Source of the DNA: Peptococcaceae bacterium CEB3
Lineage (GTDB): Bacteria > Bacillota > Desulfitobacteriia > Desulfitobacteriales > Desulfitobacteriaceae
Reading direction: 5' to 3'
NCBI GenBank assembly: GCA_001029295.1
Contig: LDXJ01000061.1
Location: forward strand, 62,001 to 126,000
Length of the DNA: 64,000 nt
The notes beneath the pieces were generated by a model. That model was not told the DNA's origin. It searched no databases and saw only the letters and a list, made by a program, of their open reading frames with translations. Position numbers and translations under genes: made by a program. Of this stretch, positions 1-8,166 are shown piece by piece (position 1 is the first letter of the stretch; the number at the start of each line of letters is the position of its first letter).

Positions 1-237
1 CCCAAACCCCAGCCTGAGATTTTTCACTATGCTCTGAGCCTGGCGGGCTGCCGGGCCGATGAAGCCGTTTACATCGGCGACGATCCGGTAAATGACGTTC
101 GGGCCGCCCAGGTCTTGGGCTGGCGCACCATCTTCTACAATCCGGCGGATGAGCGGCAGGCTTGTTTTTCCGCGCCGCCGGACGCTGTCGTCAGGCATTT
201 AAGAGAAATTGCCCGCCTACTGCCGGATTTCACTTGA
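1..237 (+). CDS. HAD-family hydrolase, C-terminal part (5' end outside window)
   Basis: The frame is open from the first base and ends at TGA 235-237, giving 78 residues. The stretch KPQPEIF followed by YIGDDPVNDV is the HAD motif III lysine and motif IV acidic cluster that binds magnesium, so this is the C-terminal end of a HAD-superfamily phosphatase of the phosphoglycolate or pyrophosphatase type. Substrate cannot be told from this part. Its stop overlaps the end of the convergent FAH-family gene by 8 bases. Confidence 0.85.
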   Translation, partial: PKPQPEIFHYALSLAGCRADEAVYIGDDPVNDVRAAQVLGWRTIFYNPADERQACFSAPPDAVVRHLREIARLLPDFT

Positions 238-985
238 CCCGGTTCCGCAGCTCACCGATCCCCTCGATTTGAACGATCACCTGATCGCCTGAACGCATGG
301 GACCGACCCCTTCCGGCGTACCGGTCATAACAATATCTCCCGGGCTCAGCGTCATGACCTGGGAAATAAAGCTCAGCAGTTTGGGCAGGGGATTGAGAAA
401 GTGTCGCGTATTAGAGGACTGCTTGACTTCTCCGTTGAGTAGGGTCCGAATCGCGGCCGCCTTCGGATCAAAATCCGTGACCACCCAGGGACCGATGGGG
501 CAGAAGGTGTCAAAAGATTTGGCCCGAGTCCACTGCCCGTCTTTTTGCTGCAAATCGCGGGCGGTCACATCGTTTCCGCAGGTATACCCGAAAACGGCCG
601 CCATAGCCTCTTCTTCCGCAGCCTTGCTCACTTTCCTGCCCATGACCACGACGAGTTCCCCCTCGTAATCCACCCGTCGGCTCATAGCCGGACGCTCAAT
701 CTCGCCTTCCGGGTTCAGCAGGGCCGAAGGCGGCTTCAAGAAAAGCACCGGGTCTTCCGGAAGATCGTGGTTCATCTCCCGCGCATGCTGAGCGTAATTC
801 ACACCCACGCACACCACTTTGCCGGGCACTACCGGAGCCAAGAGAGAAACCCTGTCCAGGGCCGTAACTTCACCATTCGGCTTGCTGCTCGGGTCAAGGA
901 AAGGCCCGTTCAAAACCCGGATTTGATCCCCCGCCACCACTCCGTATTTCACCTGTTCTTCCTGCCAAAAGCGCACATACTTCAC
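230..985 (-). CDS. Fumarylacetoacetate hydrolase (FAH) family protein
   Basis: About 251 residues from a GTG at 985 with AAGG upstream; a longer frame runs back to 1087 but its first 34 residues do not look like the family and overlap nth. Family signatures are RVDYEGEL (acidic metal ligands), GNDVTARDLQ, KSFDTFCPIGPWV and the C-terminal TGTPEGVG. Members are magnesium- or manganese-dependent and act on 2-oxo/enol diacids (isomerase, hydratase, oxaloacetate decarboxylase or acylpyruvase). No aromatic-degradation genes lie nearby, so the substrate is open. Cytosolic. Confidence 0.85.
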   Translation of the reverse strand: MKYVRFWQEEQVKYGVVAGDQIRVLNGPFLDPSSKPNGEVTALDRVSLLAPVVPGKVVCVGVNYAQHAREMNHDLPEDPVLFLKPPSALLNPEGEIERPAMSRRVDYEGELVVVMGRKVSKAAEEEAMAAVFGYTCGNDVTARDLQQKDGQWTRAKSFDTFCPIGPWVVTDFDPKAAAIRTLLNGEVKQSSNTRHFLNPLPKLLSFISQVMTLSPGDIVMTGTPEGVGPMRSGDQVIVQIEGIGELRNRVK

Positions 986-1088
986 GACATCATTCCATCC
1001 CTTCTGCACATTTTGCAACCAGCCTACCCAAGAAAAGAAAACTCTTAAAGAGGCGATCATCATCAAAAACCCGTCAGAGGTAGCCACA

Positions 1089-1721
1089 ATTCTGGAACTT
1101 CTTGGTCAAGCCTATCCCCAAGCACATTGCGAACTAAACTTTACCACTCCGTTCGAACTCCTGTTGGCGACAGTGCTGAGCGCTCAGTCAACCGATCAAA
1201 GAGTCAATAAGGTGACGGCAAGGCTCTTCGCCCAATATCGGTCTCCCGCAGAATTTCTGCGCTTGAGCCAGGCGGACTTGGAGACGGAAATCAAAGAAAT
1301 TGGCCTCTTCCGCAGCAAAGCCAAGAATATTTTAGCGGCCTGCCGGGTCTTGGAGGAAGAATTCGGCGGAGACGTTCCCCGCACTTTGTCCGAACTTACG
1401 ACCTTGCCCGGCGTCGGACGGAAAACCGCCAAGGTCGTACTCAGTAATGCTTTCGGCATACCCGCTTTGGCCGTCGATACCCACGTTTTCAGAGTGGCGA
1501 ACCGTCTGGGCCTGGCCCACTCGACCCGGGTCGAAGAGGTGGAGCGGCAGCTTGAGGATGTGATCCCGCGCGAAGAATGGATCCGGACGCATCACCGGCT
1601 GATCTGGCACGGCCGGCGCCGCTGCGGCGCGCGCAAACCGGCTTGCGAAAGTTGCACCCTGCGGGCTCACTGTGAATATTTCTATGACGCAACAGGTGCT
1701 ATAATATTAAAGGTTAATTAA
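1089..1721 (+). CDS. nth: Endonuclease III (DNA N-glycosylase/AP lyase), start codon unclear
   Basis: Removes oxidised pyrimidines and nicks AP sites. Visible: TVLSAQSTD near the N-terminus, hairpin-helix-hairpin LPGVGRKTA with the catalytic lysine, VDTHVFR with the catalytic aspartate, and the Cys-x6-Cys-x2-Cys-x5-Cys iron-sulfur loop at the C-terminus. The frame is open and family-like well upstream of the first TTG (1164): residues ILELLGQAYPQAHCELNFTTPFELLLA are typical Nth N-terminus. No ATG, GTG or TTG exists in that part. ATT at 1089 follows AGAGG by 7 bases and is used here provisionally; 1164 would cut off about 25 conserved residues. Confidence 0.85.
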   Translation: MLELLGQAYPQAHCELNFTTPFELLLATVLSAQSTDQRVNKVTARLFAQYRSPAEFLRLSQADLETEIKEIGLFRSKAKNILAACRVLEEEFGGDVPRTLSELTTLPGVGRKTAKVVLSNAFGIPALAVDTHVFRVANRLGLAHSTRVEEVERQLEDVIPREEWIRTHHRLIWHGRRRCGARKPACESCTLRAHCEYFYDATGAIILKVN

Positions 1722-1737
1722 TTACCCGGAAGGGTAA
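1700..1737 (+). promoter_or_regulatory. Extended -10 promoter and hairpin ahead of the TSUP gene
   Basis: TGCTATAAT (TATAAT 1700-1705, TG one base upstream) fits an extended -10 promoter; no good -35 is seen. It lies inside the end of nth. Downstream, TTACCC-GGAA-GGGTAA (1722-1737) is a perfect inverted repeat that could be a small hairpin with a GNRA loop or a regulator site just after the transcription start. Confidence 0.45.
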
Positions 1738-1753
1738 CAAAGGGGCAACCGCC

Positions 1754-2509
1754 ATGGTCCTGACTCTTATCACTGTTTGTCTGGCCGGTTTTCTGGCCGC
1801 TACCGTCGACGCCATCGCCGGTGGTGGCGGACTGATCAGCCTGCCGGCACTTTTGCTGGTTGGCATACCGCCGCAACTGGCCTTGGGCACCAATAAATTC
1901 GCGTCCACGACCGCTTCTTTCAACAGTTCCTTTACATACTCGCGTTCGGGCAAAGTCTACTTTCCCTTGGTTAAACGACAAGTTTTTTTTACGTTCCTTG
2001 GCGCTTGTCTTGGAGTATGGTCCGTGTTACACATCGGCACAGACTTTCTGAACAAGATCGTCTTCTTTCTGATTCTCTTTGTAGGAATTTACACAGTGAT
2101 CCGCAAAGATCTGGGCATGGAGGACCACTTTCGGGGACTTAAACCGTCCGGCATCGCCTGGGGAATGGCCTTTGCTTTCGTCTTAGGGTTTTACGACGGT
2201 TTTTTTGGACCCGGCACAGGTTCTTTTCTCATTTTCGCCTTCATCGCACTCTACGGTTTTGATTTCGTCACGGCTTCCGCCAACGCCAAAGTTCTTAACT
2301 TCACCAGTAACCTCGCCTCTTTGCTTCTCTTTGCCTGGATGGGCAAAATTGTTTACCTTTATGCCCTGCCCATGGCTTTAGCCATGATCACAGGCTCCCG
2401 CCTGGGAACCCGCTTGGCCGTCAGGCGCGGGGCCACCCTTGTCAAACCCGTCTTTTTGACCATGTCCCTCCTGGTCGCCGTCAAGCTGGTCTGGCAGGTA
2501 CTGAGATGA
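1754..2509 (+). CDS. TSUP (TauE/SafE/YfcA) family membrane exporter
   Basis: 251 residues, ATG preceded by AAAGGGG. Hydrophobic throughout, with about seven to eight membrane segments in two related halves; the glycine-rich AIAGGGGLISLPALL and the matching GFFGPGTGSFL in the second half are the TSUP repeats. Family members export sulfite, sulfoacetate or other sulfur and organic anions across the cytoplasmic membrane. No sulfur genes flank it, so the substrate is unknown. It sits 32 bases behind nth but has its own candidate promoter. Confidence 0.85.
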   Translation: MVLTLITVCLAGFLAATVDAIAGGGGLISLPALLLVGIPPQLALGTNKFASTTASFNSSFTYSRSGKVYFPLVKRQVFFTFLGACLGVWSVLHIGTDFLNKIVFFLILFVGIYTVIRKDLGMEDHFRGLKPSGIAWGMAFAFVLGFYDGFFGPGTGSFLIFAFIALYGFDFVTASANAKVLNFTSNLASLLLFAWMGKIVYLYALPMALAMITGSRLGTRLAVRRGATLVKPVFLTMSLLVAVKLVWQVLR

Positions 2510-2520
2510 AGGCTGCTCCT

Positions 2521-2547
2521 TATTCAGCTGAAGCTGAACGAGTTCAC
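2521..2547. repeat. Dispersed repeat GTGAACTCGTTCAG, copy A
   Basis: On the minus strand reads GTGAACTCGTTCAGCTT then an inverted partner CAGCTGAA. It begins in the stop codon of the PRC-barrel gene and fills the gap between two convergent genes. A near-identical copy is at 18121-18147 and a shorter one at 19106-19125. Confidence 0.6.
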
Positions 2548-3305
2548 TTTTGCAAATGAGCCGTAATCTCCATCAGAGTCTTGTGTTTGGATATGTTCTT
2601 GAGAACCTCCGGCGTCATGGTTTTCCCGGCCGGCCAGGTTTCACCGTTGTCCAAGACGATATCTCTTTCGACCATTTTCCCGAGAAAGTACTCCAATTGT
2701 TTCCGTTCAAAGGGATTGAAGCCGCTTTCTTTCTCCGCCGCCCCCGGACCGGCGTTTTCCCCGGCTTCCGGCGATCTGTCCGAACTTGCGGCCCGGCCCG
2801 CAGCCGACTCTGACTCCGGGATTCGCGCGGGAATATCCGCTGGCGGCACCTCAACAATTAACAGGTCTTTACCGTAAGTGATGATCTGGTCCGCCGGGAC
2901 TTCTAAATGCTGTCCGTCCGGCGTGCGGTAAAGGCAGGCGGCAATCTTGCCCGCTTTCTCGTCGAAAACCACTTCCTCTACCTCTCCGATCAACTGCCCT
3001 GTTTTCGTCAAAACCCGAGTAGCTTTGACCCGCACACCCTCTCCGAGCAGTTCCTGCGCCGCCGCATTGTGAGCCACATCTTGAATCACTTGGGGAGAGG
3101 GAATGGTCAGCGCAAATTCCCCTATCCCTAAGATGTCGGCAAAAGCGATGACTTTGGCCCCGAAATAAGCACTCGGCCGGTCCAAAATGACAAATTCCAA
3201 TGAGCCGCCCTGGGCACTCAAAACCAGTTCTTCAACCAGCCCCATGTCCGTACCGTCTGCTATACTGATAATGCGCAAACCGATGATCTCCTGACTCGTT
3301 TTCAC
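2544..3305 (-). CDS. PRC-barrel domain protein
   Basis: 253 residues from GTG 3305, which follows GGAGG by 7 bases; an upstream in-frame ATG would overlap the divergent gene and adds non-homologous sequence. Two PRC-barrel domains: residues about 1-75 (IIGLRIISIADGTDMGLVEELVL) and 80-160 (GQLIGEVEEVVFDEKAGKIAACLYR). Then comes an acidic, alanine- and proline-rich linker and a C-terminal helical piece ending in EITAHLQK. PRC barrels are RNA- or protein-binding folds also found in RimM and photosynthetic reaction centres; no specific function is assigned. Probably cytosolic. Divergent from the diguanylate cyclase gene. Confidence 0.8.
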   Translation of the reverse strand: MKTSQEIIGLRIISIADGTDMGLVEELVLSAQGGSLEFVILDRPSAYFGAKVIAFADILGIGEFALTIPSPQVIQDVAHNAAAQELLGEGVRVKATRVLTKTGQLIGEVEEVVFDEKAGKIAACLYRTPDGQHLEVPADQIITYGKDLLIVEVPPADIPARIPESESAAGRAASSDRSPEAGENAGPGAAEKESGFNPFERKQLEYFLGKMVERDIVLDNGETWPAGKTMTPEVLKNISKHKTLMEITAHLQK

Positions 3306-3564
3306 CGCCCAACCTCCATACCTAACAAATTTTGCGCCGCAACGACCCCTACTTCCGCTCCTTTCGGCGTCATCCGCAACGGAAGAAAGCCCCCAGCGCC
3401 AGGGCATTCGCAACGATATTCGACGGCCGCTCCGTTTTCTCCTTCTTCTCGTAGCCCATTGAACTTTCTGCCGGAGCAAAACTGCCCTTGAAAGAGGATT
3501 CCGGCGTTGTGAGGCGAATAATAAACTAAGTTTAGTCTGCCCATGGCCGGGAGGATCGAAGGAC

Positions 3565-4629
3565 ATGTCTGAGTCAGAACAGCGATCCGGGAACGGGCTC
3601 ATCGAACGCCTGCAAACCCGAATCTCCGAGTTGGAAACCCAACTTCAGGAGGTAACCCTGCATAACCACGTGTTGCTGGACATCGCACGCGCTCTAAACG
3701 CGTCCCTGGATCCGCAGGTCATCGCCGCCAATATCATTAGTGCCATTTCTTCTTTGATCGCGATCGACAAGGCCAGCGTCCTGCTCTACCGCGAGAAAAG
3801 CGAAACGTTCCGGGTGATCGGCGTCTTTGACTCTTCCACCCTGTCCCCCCAATTACCCGCAGACTTTGACCTGTCCTTTGCTCTCAAGGTTTTACATTCG
3901 GGAAAACCCTATTATCTTGACACAGACCGCCTTCGCCATTCTCTTATGGCTTGGGATTGGATCTGCTGCCTGCCCCTGCACAACGCCCAGAGAAAGATCG
4001 GTGCCATTAACATTCACGCGATTCGTCAGACGGAAATCAGCAGCGCTCAAAGGGACTTCTTGGAAACGGTGGCCGGGCACGCGGCCTCCGCTTTGGAAAA
4101 TGCCATCCTTTACGGAATCGTTCAACAGGAATCCGTCACAGACGGTTTGACCGGAATCTACAACCATCGCTATTTTCAGAAACGTCTGCGTGAATATGTT
4201 TCCCTCTCACAGCGGCGCCGGGCTCAAGGACCCTTCGGCCTTCTCATCATTGATGTGGACTACTTCAAACCTTTTAATGATCGCTATGGCCACCCCTTCG
4301 GGGATCTTGTCCTGAAAACGGTCGTCCAAACATTGGCCAGGAATCTGCGTCAAGAGGACGTCTTGGCGCGCTATGGCGGGGAAGAATTCGTTCTTCTCAC
4401 ACCCGGCACCAATGAAAAGGCCATTCAGCTGATCAGCGAGAAAGTGCGGAAAGTAGTGGAGCAAACCAAAATCTTCAACCCCGCCACCGGGGAGGAACTT
4501 TCGATAACCGTCAGCATCGGAGCCACAACTTGGCATCCGTCAGACACTCCGGCTTCTCTGTTGTCCCGGGCCGACCAGGCCCTCTACCAAGCCAAACAGA
4601 TGGGCCGTAACCTAAGCGTTTTCCTCTAA
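3565..4629 (+). CDS. GAF-GGDEF diguanylate cyclase
   Basis: 354 residues, no membrane segment. An N-terminal coiled coil (about 8-35), a GAF sensor domain (about 40-185) and a GGDEF domain (about 190-354). The active site is GGEEF at 271-275, intact for GTP cyclisation to c-di-GMP. The RxxD inhibitory site is present five residues upstream (R262-QE-D265), so product inhibition is expected. The GAF ligand is unknown. Standalone gene with ATG after a purine-rich GAAGGA. No c-di-GMP effector or riboswitch was seen in the window. Confidence 0.92.
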   Translation: MSESEQRSGNGLIERLQTRISELETQLQEVTLHNHVLLDIARALNASLDPQVIAANIISAISSLIAIDKASVLLYREKSETFRVIGVFDSSTLSPQLPADFDLSFALKVLHSGKPYYLDTDRLRHSLMAWDWICCLPLHNAQRKIGAINIHAIRQTEISSAQRDFLETVAGHAASALENAILYGIVQQESVTDGLTGIYNHRYFQKRLREYVSLSQRRRAQGPFGLLIIDVDYFKPFNDRYGHPFGDLVLKTVVQTLARNLRQEDVLARYGGEEFVLLTPGTNEKAIQLISEKVRKVVEQTKIFNPATGEELSITVSIGATTWHPSDTPASLLSRADQALYQAKQMGRNLSVFL

Positions 4630-4634
4630 AAGGG

Positions 4635-5279
4635 TTAGGCCTTTTGCTCAAGGTCTGCGGCGGTCCCGGCCCAGACGACACCCTCTTCCTCGCTCGAAAC
4701 CTGCCCCCCCGCAAACTCTTCCAGCCAGGCTTTGAACCGCTCGGTCTCCGCTTGGGGCACCCATACAGCCAGTTCCACATCCTCCCGGAATATTTCATCT
4801 TTGACCGGCCATGCCCGGCCCCGCAGGTGGTACTTTACGTTCTCATACCAAGAGTAGGGCACTTTCAGACGGTAAGCGACATGAGGAGTCAGCAGAGTCA
4901 CGCCGGTCTTGGCCAGGAGTTCCTTAACCGTCCCGCCGTAGGCTCGCGTCAGACCGCCCGTGCCCAGCAAGATCCCCCCGAAATAACGCACGACCACGAC
5001 GAGAACATCCCACAGCTCTCGGTACTGCAGGATCTCAAGGATCGGCCGCCCGCCCGTTCCCTGCGGCTCCCCGTCATCCGAGGATTTTTCCGCCTTTCCT
5101 TCGACCAAGCGATAAGCATAGACGTAATGCTTGGCCGCGGGGTATTGGGCGCGCACTTCGCGCCTGGCCGCTTCGATCTCCCCCAAGCCCGCGACCGGAT
5201 AGACAACGCCAATGAAGCGGGACTTTTCAATCACCTGCTCCCACACCCCTTTTTCCGGGGCGGTATAATATCCTTTCAC
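4635..5279 (-). CDS. YigZ/IMPACT family (UPF0029) protein
   Basis: 214 residues from GTG 5279 (AGGGG 10 bases upstream); a TTG seven codons earlier is an alternative. Hallmarks are KSRFIG, the family motif DDGEPQGTGGRP and VVVVRYFGGILLGTGGLTRAYG. The C-terminal DUF1949-like ferredoxin fold is also present. Bacterial YigZ proteins are proposed to act in translation or stress control, like yeast Yih1/IMPACT, but their biochemical role is not settled. Convergent with the cyclase gene with 5 bases between. Confidence 0.88.
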   Translation of the reverse strand: MKGYYTAPEKGVWEQVIEKSRFIGVVYPVAGLGEIEAARREVRAQYPAAKHYVYAYRLVEGKAEKSSDDGEPQGTGGRPILEILQYRELWDVLVVVVRYFGGILLGTGGLTRAYGGTVKELLAKTGVTLLTPHVAYRLKVPYSWYENVKYHLRGRAWPVKDEIFREDVELAVWVPQAETERFKAWLEEFAGGQVSSEEEGVVWAGTAADLEQKA

Positions 5280-5318
5280 TTTGCGAATTCCCCTTTTCAA
5301 CCAACCGAGCCGGCGGCT

Positions 5319-5714
5319 TCACCGCTCTGCCCCCGGCGTCGTTTTCGCGTACGCTTTTTTCAGAAAAGCCTCGTCTTGGATCAAAAAGCGTTCATGCCGT
5401 CCTTCGCCGATCTTCTCCACTTCATCGAAAGCCTCCACAGAGAAAATCAGGCGTCTCCGCTCCGTCTCAATGAGTTGAGCGACAGCCCACACCCGCATAC
5501 CGAGCGGGGTTGCGGCCAGGTGCTTAACATCAAGCGCCGTCCCGACACTGGATGCTTGATAAGGCTCCAAGGCTTGGACAGCGGCCCCCTCCATCAGGGC
5601 AATCATGGCTGGGGTGGCGAAAACCTCCAGCGATCCGCTGCCCATAGCTTTAGCCGTGTTGCTCACGCTGACTTCGGCACTCCTCTCACCCTTGATTCCC
5701 AACGGCAAATCCAT
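5319..5714 (-). CDS. Hotdog-fold thioesterase, FlK-like
   Basis: 131 residues; ATG 5714 preceded by GGGAGGGGAACTGTG. The pattern ATPAMIALMEGAA, then GTALDVKHLAATPLG, then an alternating strand FSVEAFDE matches single-domain thioesterases of the fluoroacetyl-CoA thioesterase type. The threonine/glutamate/histidine set of that family (T36-like, E of LMEGAA, H of VKHLAA) is present. Likely hydrolyses a short acyl-CoA in the cytosol; the natural substrate is unknown. Upstream of yigZ in the same direction with 39 bases between, so possibly co-transcribed. Confidence 0.8.
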   Translation of the reverse strand: MDLPLGIKGERSAEVSVSNTAKAMGSGSLEVFATPAMIALMEGAAVQALEPYQASSVGTALDVKHLAATPLGMRVWAVAQLIETERRRLIFSVEAFDEVEKIGEGRHERFLIQDEAFLKKAYAKTTPGAER

Positions 5715-5757
5715 CACAGTTCCCCTCCCTGCCAAAATTCAGCTCCGGACTCTCTTT

Positions 5758-5805
5758 TCTCATTCAGTCTCTCAATCTGTCTCTCATTCTGTCTCTCATT
5801 TTATC
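5758..5805. repeat. Four imperfect 12-bp tandem units
   Basis: Units TCTCATTCAGTC, TCTCAATCTGTC, TCTCATTCTGTC and TCTCATTTTATC follow each other directly. They lie 44 bases upstream of the thioesterase start, where its promoter would be expected. Confidence 0.85.
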
Positions 5806-5929
5806 ACAACCCCGTCCCCGGAAGAAACCGTCGGGGACAAGACGCCTCAGAAAAACCGCAGTGGGTGCCGCGGTCACTCGCTTGGGTGAAGTGAGTGATG
5901 AGTCTATCGAGTGAAGTGAGTAATGTTGA

Positions 5930-5968
5930 AAAGAGAAAAGCGTTGCTTTAAGCAACGCTTTTCTCTTT
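5930..5968 (-). terminator. Long perfect hairpin, terminator of the CBS gene
   Basis: A 19-bp inverted repeat (AAAGAGAAAAGCGTTGCTT and its complement) with almost no loop sits 130 bases past the CBS stop. On the minus strand the 3' arm is T-rich (CTTTTCTCTTTT), so it can end transcription in that direction. Confidence 0.7.
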
Positions 5969-6100
5969 CATGCGCTCTTTATACTCCTCAGTCTGAAAGC
6001 TGTCCCTCGTTTCGGCACCGGAGACCCTTTGTCATCCGCGCAGGCAAAACAATCCGCCGGACTGTTTCGCCCCGCGCCTTGCCGGCTTCGCCGCCGTGCC

Positions 6101-6523
6101 CTAATGCTGAATCCCGTGGGAGATATCGCTGAGCGCCTCTCCGGCCTCATTAACATGCACGCGTTCGACCGCCAGATCGCCCAAAGCGAGCATACCGCAG
6201 ATTTCTCCGCGTTCGACCACCGGCAGGCGGCGGACCTGATGGTCGGACATGAGCGCCGAGGCTTGGTGCACATCCGTGTCCGGAGCCACAGTCACCACAT
6301 CCGTGCTCATCACCTGGCCGGCATTCAGGCTCATAGGGTTGCCATGGGAAGCAATTCCCCGTACTACAATATCACGATCCGTAACAATTCCCAAGAGCCG
6401 CTTGTTGTCACAGACCGGGACCGAACCGACATCGCTCTTCTGCATAATCTTGGCCGCCTCGAGAATCGGGGTATCCGGCCTGACACATTCAACTTCTTCC
6501 GACATGACGTCCCTGACTTTCAT
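6101..6523 (-). CDS. CBS-pair domain protein
   Basis: 140 residues; ATG 6523 follows GGGGG by about 9 bases (an in-frame upstream extension has no ribosome binding site). Nothing but two CBS motifs: MKVRDVMSEEV...GIVTDRDIVVRGIA and AGQVMSTDVVTVAPDTD...CGMLALGDLAVE. Such stand-alone CBS pairs bind adenosyl nucleotides and modulate partner enzymes or channels; the partner is not identifiable here. Single-gene unit ending in the hairpin at 5930-5968. Confidence 0.9.
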   Translation of the reverse strand: MKVRDVMSEEVECVRPDTPILEAAKIMQKSDVGSVPVCDNKRLLGIVTDRDIVVRGIASHGNPMSLNAGQVMSTDVVTVAPDTDVHQASALMSDHQVRRLPVVERGEICGMLALGDLAVERVHVNEAGEALSDISHGIQH

Positions 6524-6667
6524 TTTGCAACCCCCTTCAATGTTTCGGTCATTCATCCATTCGTCACACCCAAGATCTAGTTTGGCTGCTGCCGCCGAAA
6601 ACATGCATAGGAAACCTCAGCTACAAATTACCAGAACATTTTTTTACAAACCCGGGAACAATAAACA

Positions 6668-6729
6668 CGGAGTAAGAAAGCAGATAAAACTTCCGGGGCT
6701 CGCTTCTTATCTGACCACGGGACACTCCG
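6668..6729 (+). promoter_or_regulatory. Possible folded leader of the aminotransferase gene
   Basis: CGGAGT (6668-6673 region) pairs with ACTCCG (6724-6729), enclosing AGATAA/TTATCT. An alternative pairing AAGAAAGC with GCTTCTT would exclude the inner helix. It lies 31 bases before the ATG at 6760. No known riboswitch consensus was recognised. Confidence 0.3.
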
Positions 6730-6759
6730 AAATTAAATCAATAAAGCGAGGGTTTTAGG

Positions 6760-7962
6760 ATGAAACACGCTCAGAAACTCAATCACCTGGCACCTTACCT
6801 GTTCGCCCAAATTGACGAATTAATCGAGGAAAAGCAACGTCAAGGAAAAAAACTTTGGATTTTGTCCAAATCCGACCCCGACCGGCCAACCAACCCGGGC
6901 ATGGTCGAAACCCTGAGGGAGGAAGCGGTCGAACCGGCCAACCACCACTACCCCGATTTCGACGGCCTCATAGAGCTCCGGCAAAGGGCGGCGGCCTGGT
7001 ATCGCCACTATTATGACGTCGCACTCGATCCGGAAACCGAGATTCTGCCGCTGCTTGGCTCTAAAGAAGGAATCGCCCACTTGAGTGAGGCCCTCCTCGA
7101 CCCCGGAGACATCGCGTTGGTCCCTGATCCCGCCTTTCCCACCTACAAGACGGGTACCCTCTTGGCCGGCGCCACACCCTTTACCATGCCGCTGACCGCT
7201 CCCGACTTCTTGCCCCGCTTTGCCGATATCCCGACAGAGACGGCTCGTGCCGCCAAACTCATGTTTCTCAACTATCCTCACAACCCGTCCGGAGCTACGG
7301 TGGATCTCGCTTTCTGGCACAAGGCCTTCGATTTTGCCGAGGAAAATGACATCGTCTTAGTCAATGATCACGCCTACGCAATGACCACTTTCCGCCCGGG
7401 GGTTGCGCCGAGCCTGCTCATGGTGCCGGAAAGCAAAAGCCGCTGCCTGGAGTTTTTCACTTTTTCTAAAGCCTTTCATATGGCCGGTTGGCGCCTGGGA
7501 CTGGCCGTCGGCAACGCGGAAGTTATCCGTGCCTTAAAAATCATTGAAACTCATATAAACGCCGGTATTTTCAACCCCATCCAATACGCCGGCGCCACAG
7601 CCCTGCGCCAAGGGTTGAGACCCAGCTCCTTCCAACGCGACAATCGCGAATACGAAAAGCGGCTGACCCTGCTTGCCGGTTTCTTCAATTCCTTCGGCTG
7701 GGAGCTCACGGTTCCGGACGCCACGGTCTATTTATGGGTTCCGGCGCCTCAAGGAATGGACGGGGAAACGTTCACCCACTTCCTGCTGGACAAAGCGGAG
7801 GTGGTAGTTTCCCCCGGCAGCGGTTTCGGTGAGGAAGGCAAAGAGTATGTGCGAATTTGCGTGACATACCCGACTGAGGTCGTCGAAGGTGCCATCGAAG
7901 CCATGACTAAAGCTTTTTCCGCCTATCGCGTCACACCCCAACCCCGCCGGCACACTGCCTGA
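6760..7962 (+). CDS. Class I/II aminotransferase, LL-diaminopimelate aminotransferase-like
   Basis: 400 residues, ATG after GAGGG. PLP-fold type I signatures: NYPHNPSGA at 171-179, D203 (VNDHAY, holds the PLP ring nitrogen), K237 in FTFSKAFHMAGWRLG (Schiff-base lysine). The HYPDFDGL and SKEGIAHL stretches resemble DapL-type enzymes that make LL-diaminopimelate from tetrahydrodipicolinate, but alanine or aspartate aminotransferases of the same subclass are hard to exclude. No lysine genes are adjacent. Cytosolic, monocistronic. Confidence 0.85.
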   Translation: MKHAQKLNHLAPYLFAQIDELIEEKQRQGKKLWILSKSDPDRPTNPGMVETLREEAVEPANHHYPDFDGLIELRQRAAAWYRHYYDVALDPETEILPLLGSKEGIAHLSEALLDPGDIALVPDPAFPTYKTGTLLAGATPFTMPLTAPDFLPRFADIPTETARAAKLMFLNYPHNPSGATVDLAFWHKAFDFAEENDIVLVNDHAYAMTTFRPGVAPSLLMVPESKSRCLEFFTFSKAFHMAGWRLGLAVGNAEVIRALKIIETHINAGIFNPIQYAGATALRQGLRPSSFQRDNREYEKRLTLLAGFFNSFGWELTVPDATVYLWVPAPQGMDGETFTHFLLDKAEVVVSPGSGFGEEGKEYVRICVTYPTEVVEGAIEAMTKAFSAYRVTPQPRRHTA

Positions 7963-8026
7963 ACATAAACCCAAACCGCATATCTTGGGTCACTAGACTT
8001 CACCTTGACCACAAACCCACACCAGC

Positions 8027-8083
8027 AAGCGAAACAATCCCTACGAAGCAAAATAACTCCCAAGAAGCAAAACAATCCCCCGT
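8027..8083. repeat. Three imperfect 19-bp tandem units
   Basis: AAGCGAAACAATCCCTACG, AAGCAAAATAACTCCCAAG and AAGCAAAACAATCCCCCGT follow directly. They lie past the end of the KimA-like gene and overlap its terminator. Confidence 0.75.
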
Positions 8084-8097
8084 CGCCAAGACGGGGG
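8071..8097 (-). terminator. Terminator of the KimA-like gene
   Basis: CCCCCGTC-gccaa-GACGGGGG hairpin. Read on the minus strand it is followed by ATTGTTTT. It lies 70 bases past the stop at 8167. Confidence 0.75.
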
Positions 8098-8166
8098 AAA
8101 TTCGCTGTTCTGGGAAAAACACCGTTTATGGCTTCTGCGGAACCTGTCAACCCATCTTTACTGGCT

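Noticed and set aside
4644-5894. Long plus-strand open frame of 416 codons opposite yigZ and the thioesterase gene
   Set aside because: It lies antisense to two genes with clear families and has no ribosome binding site or domain.
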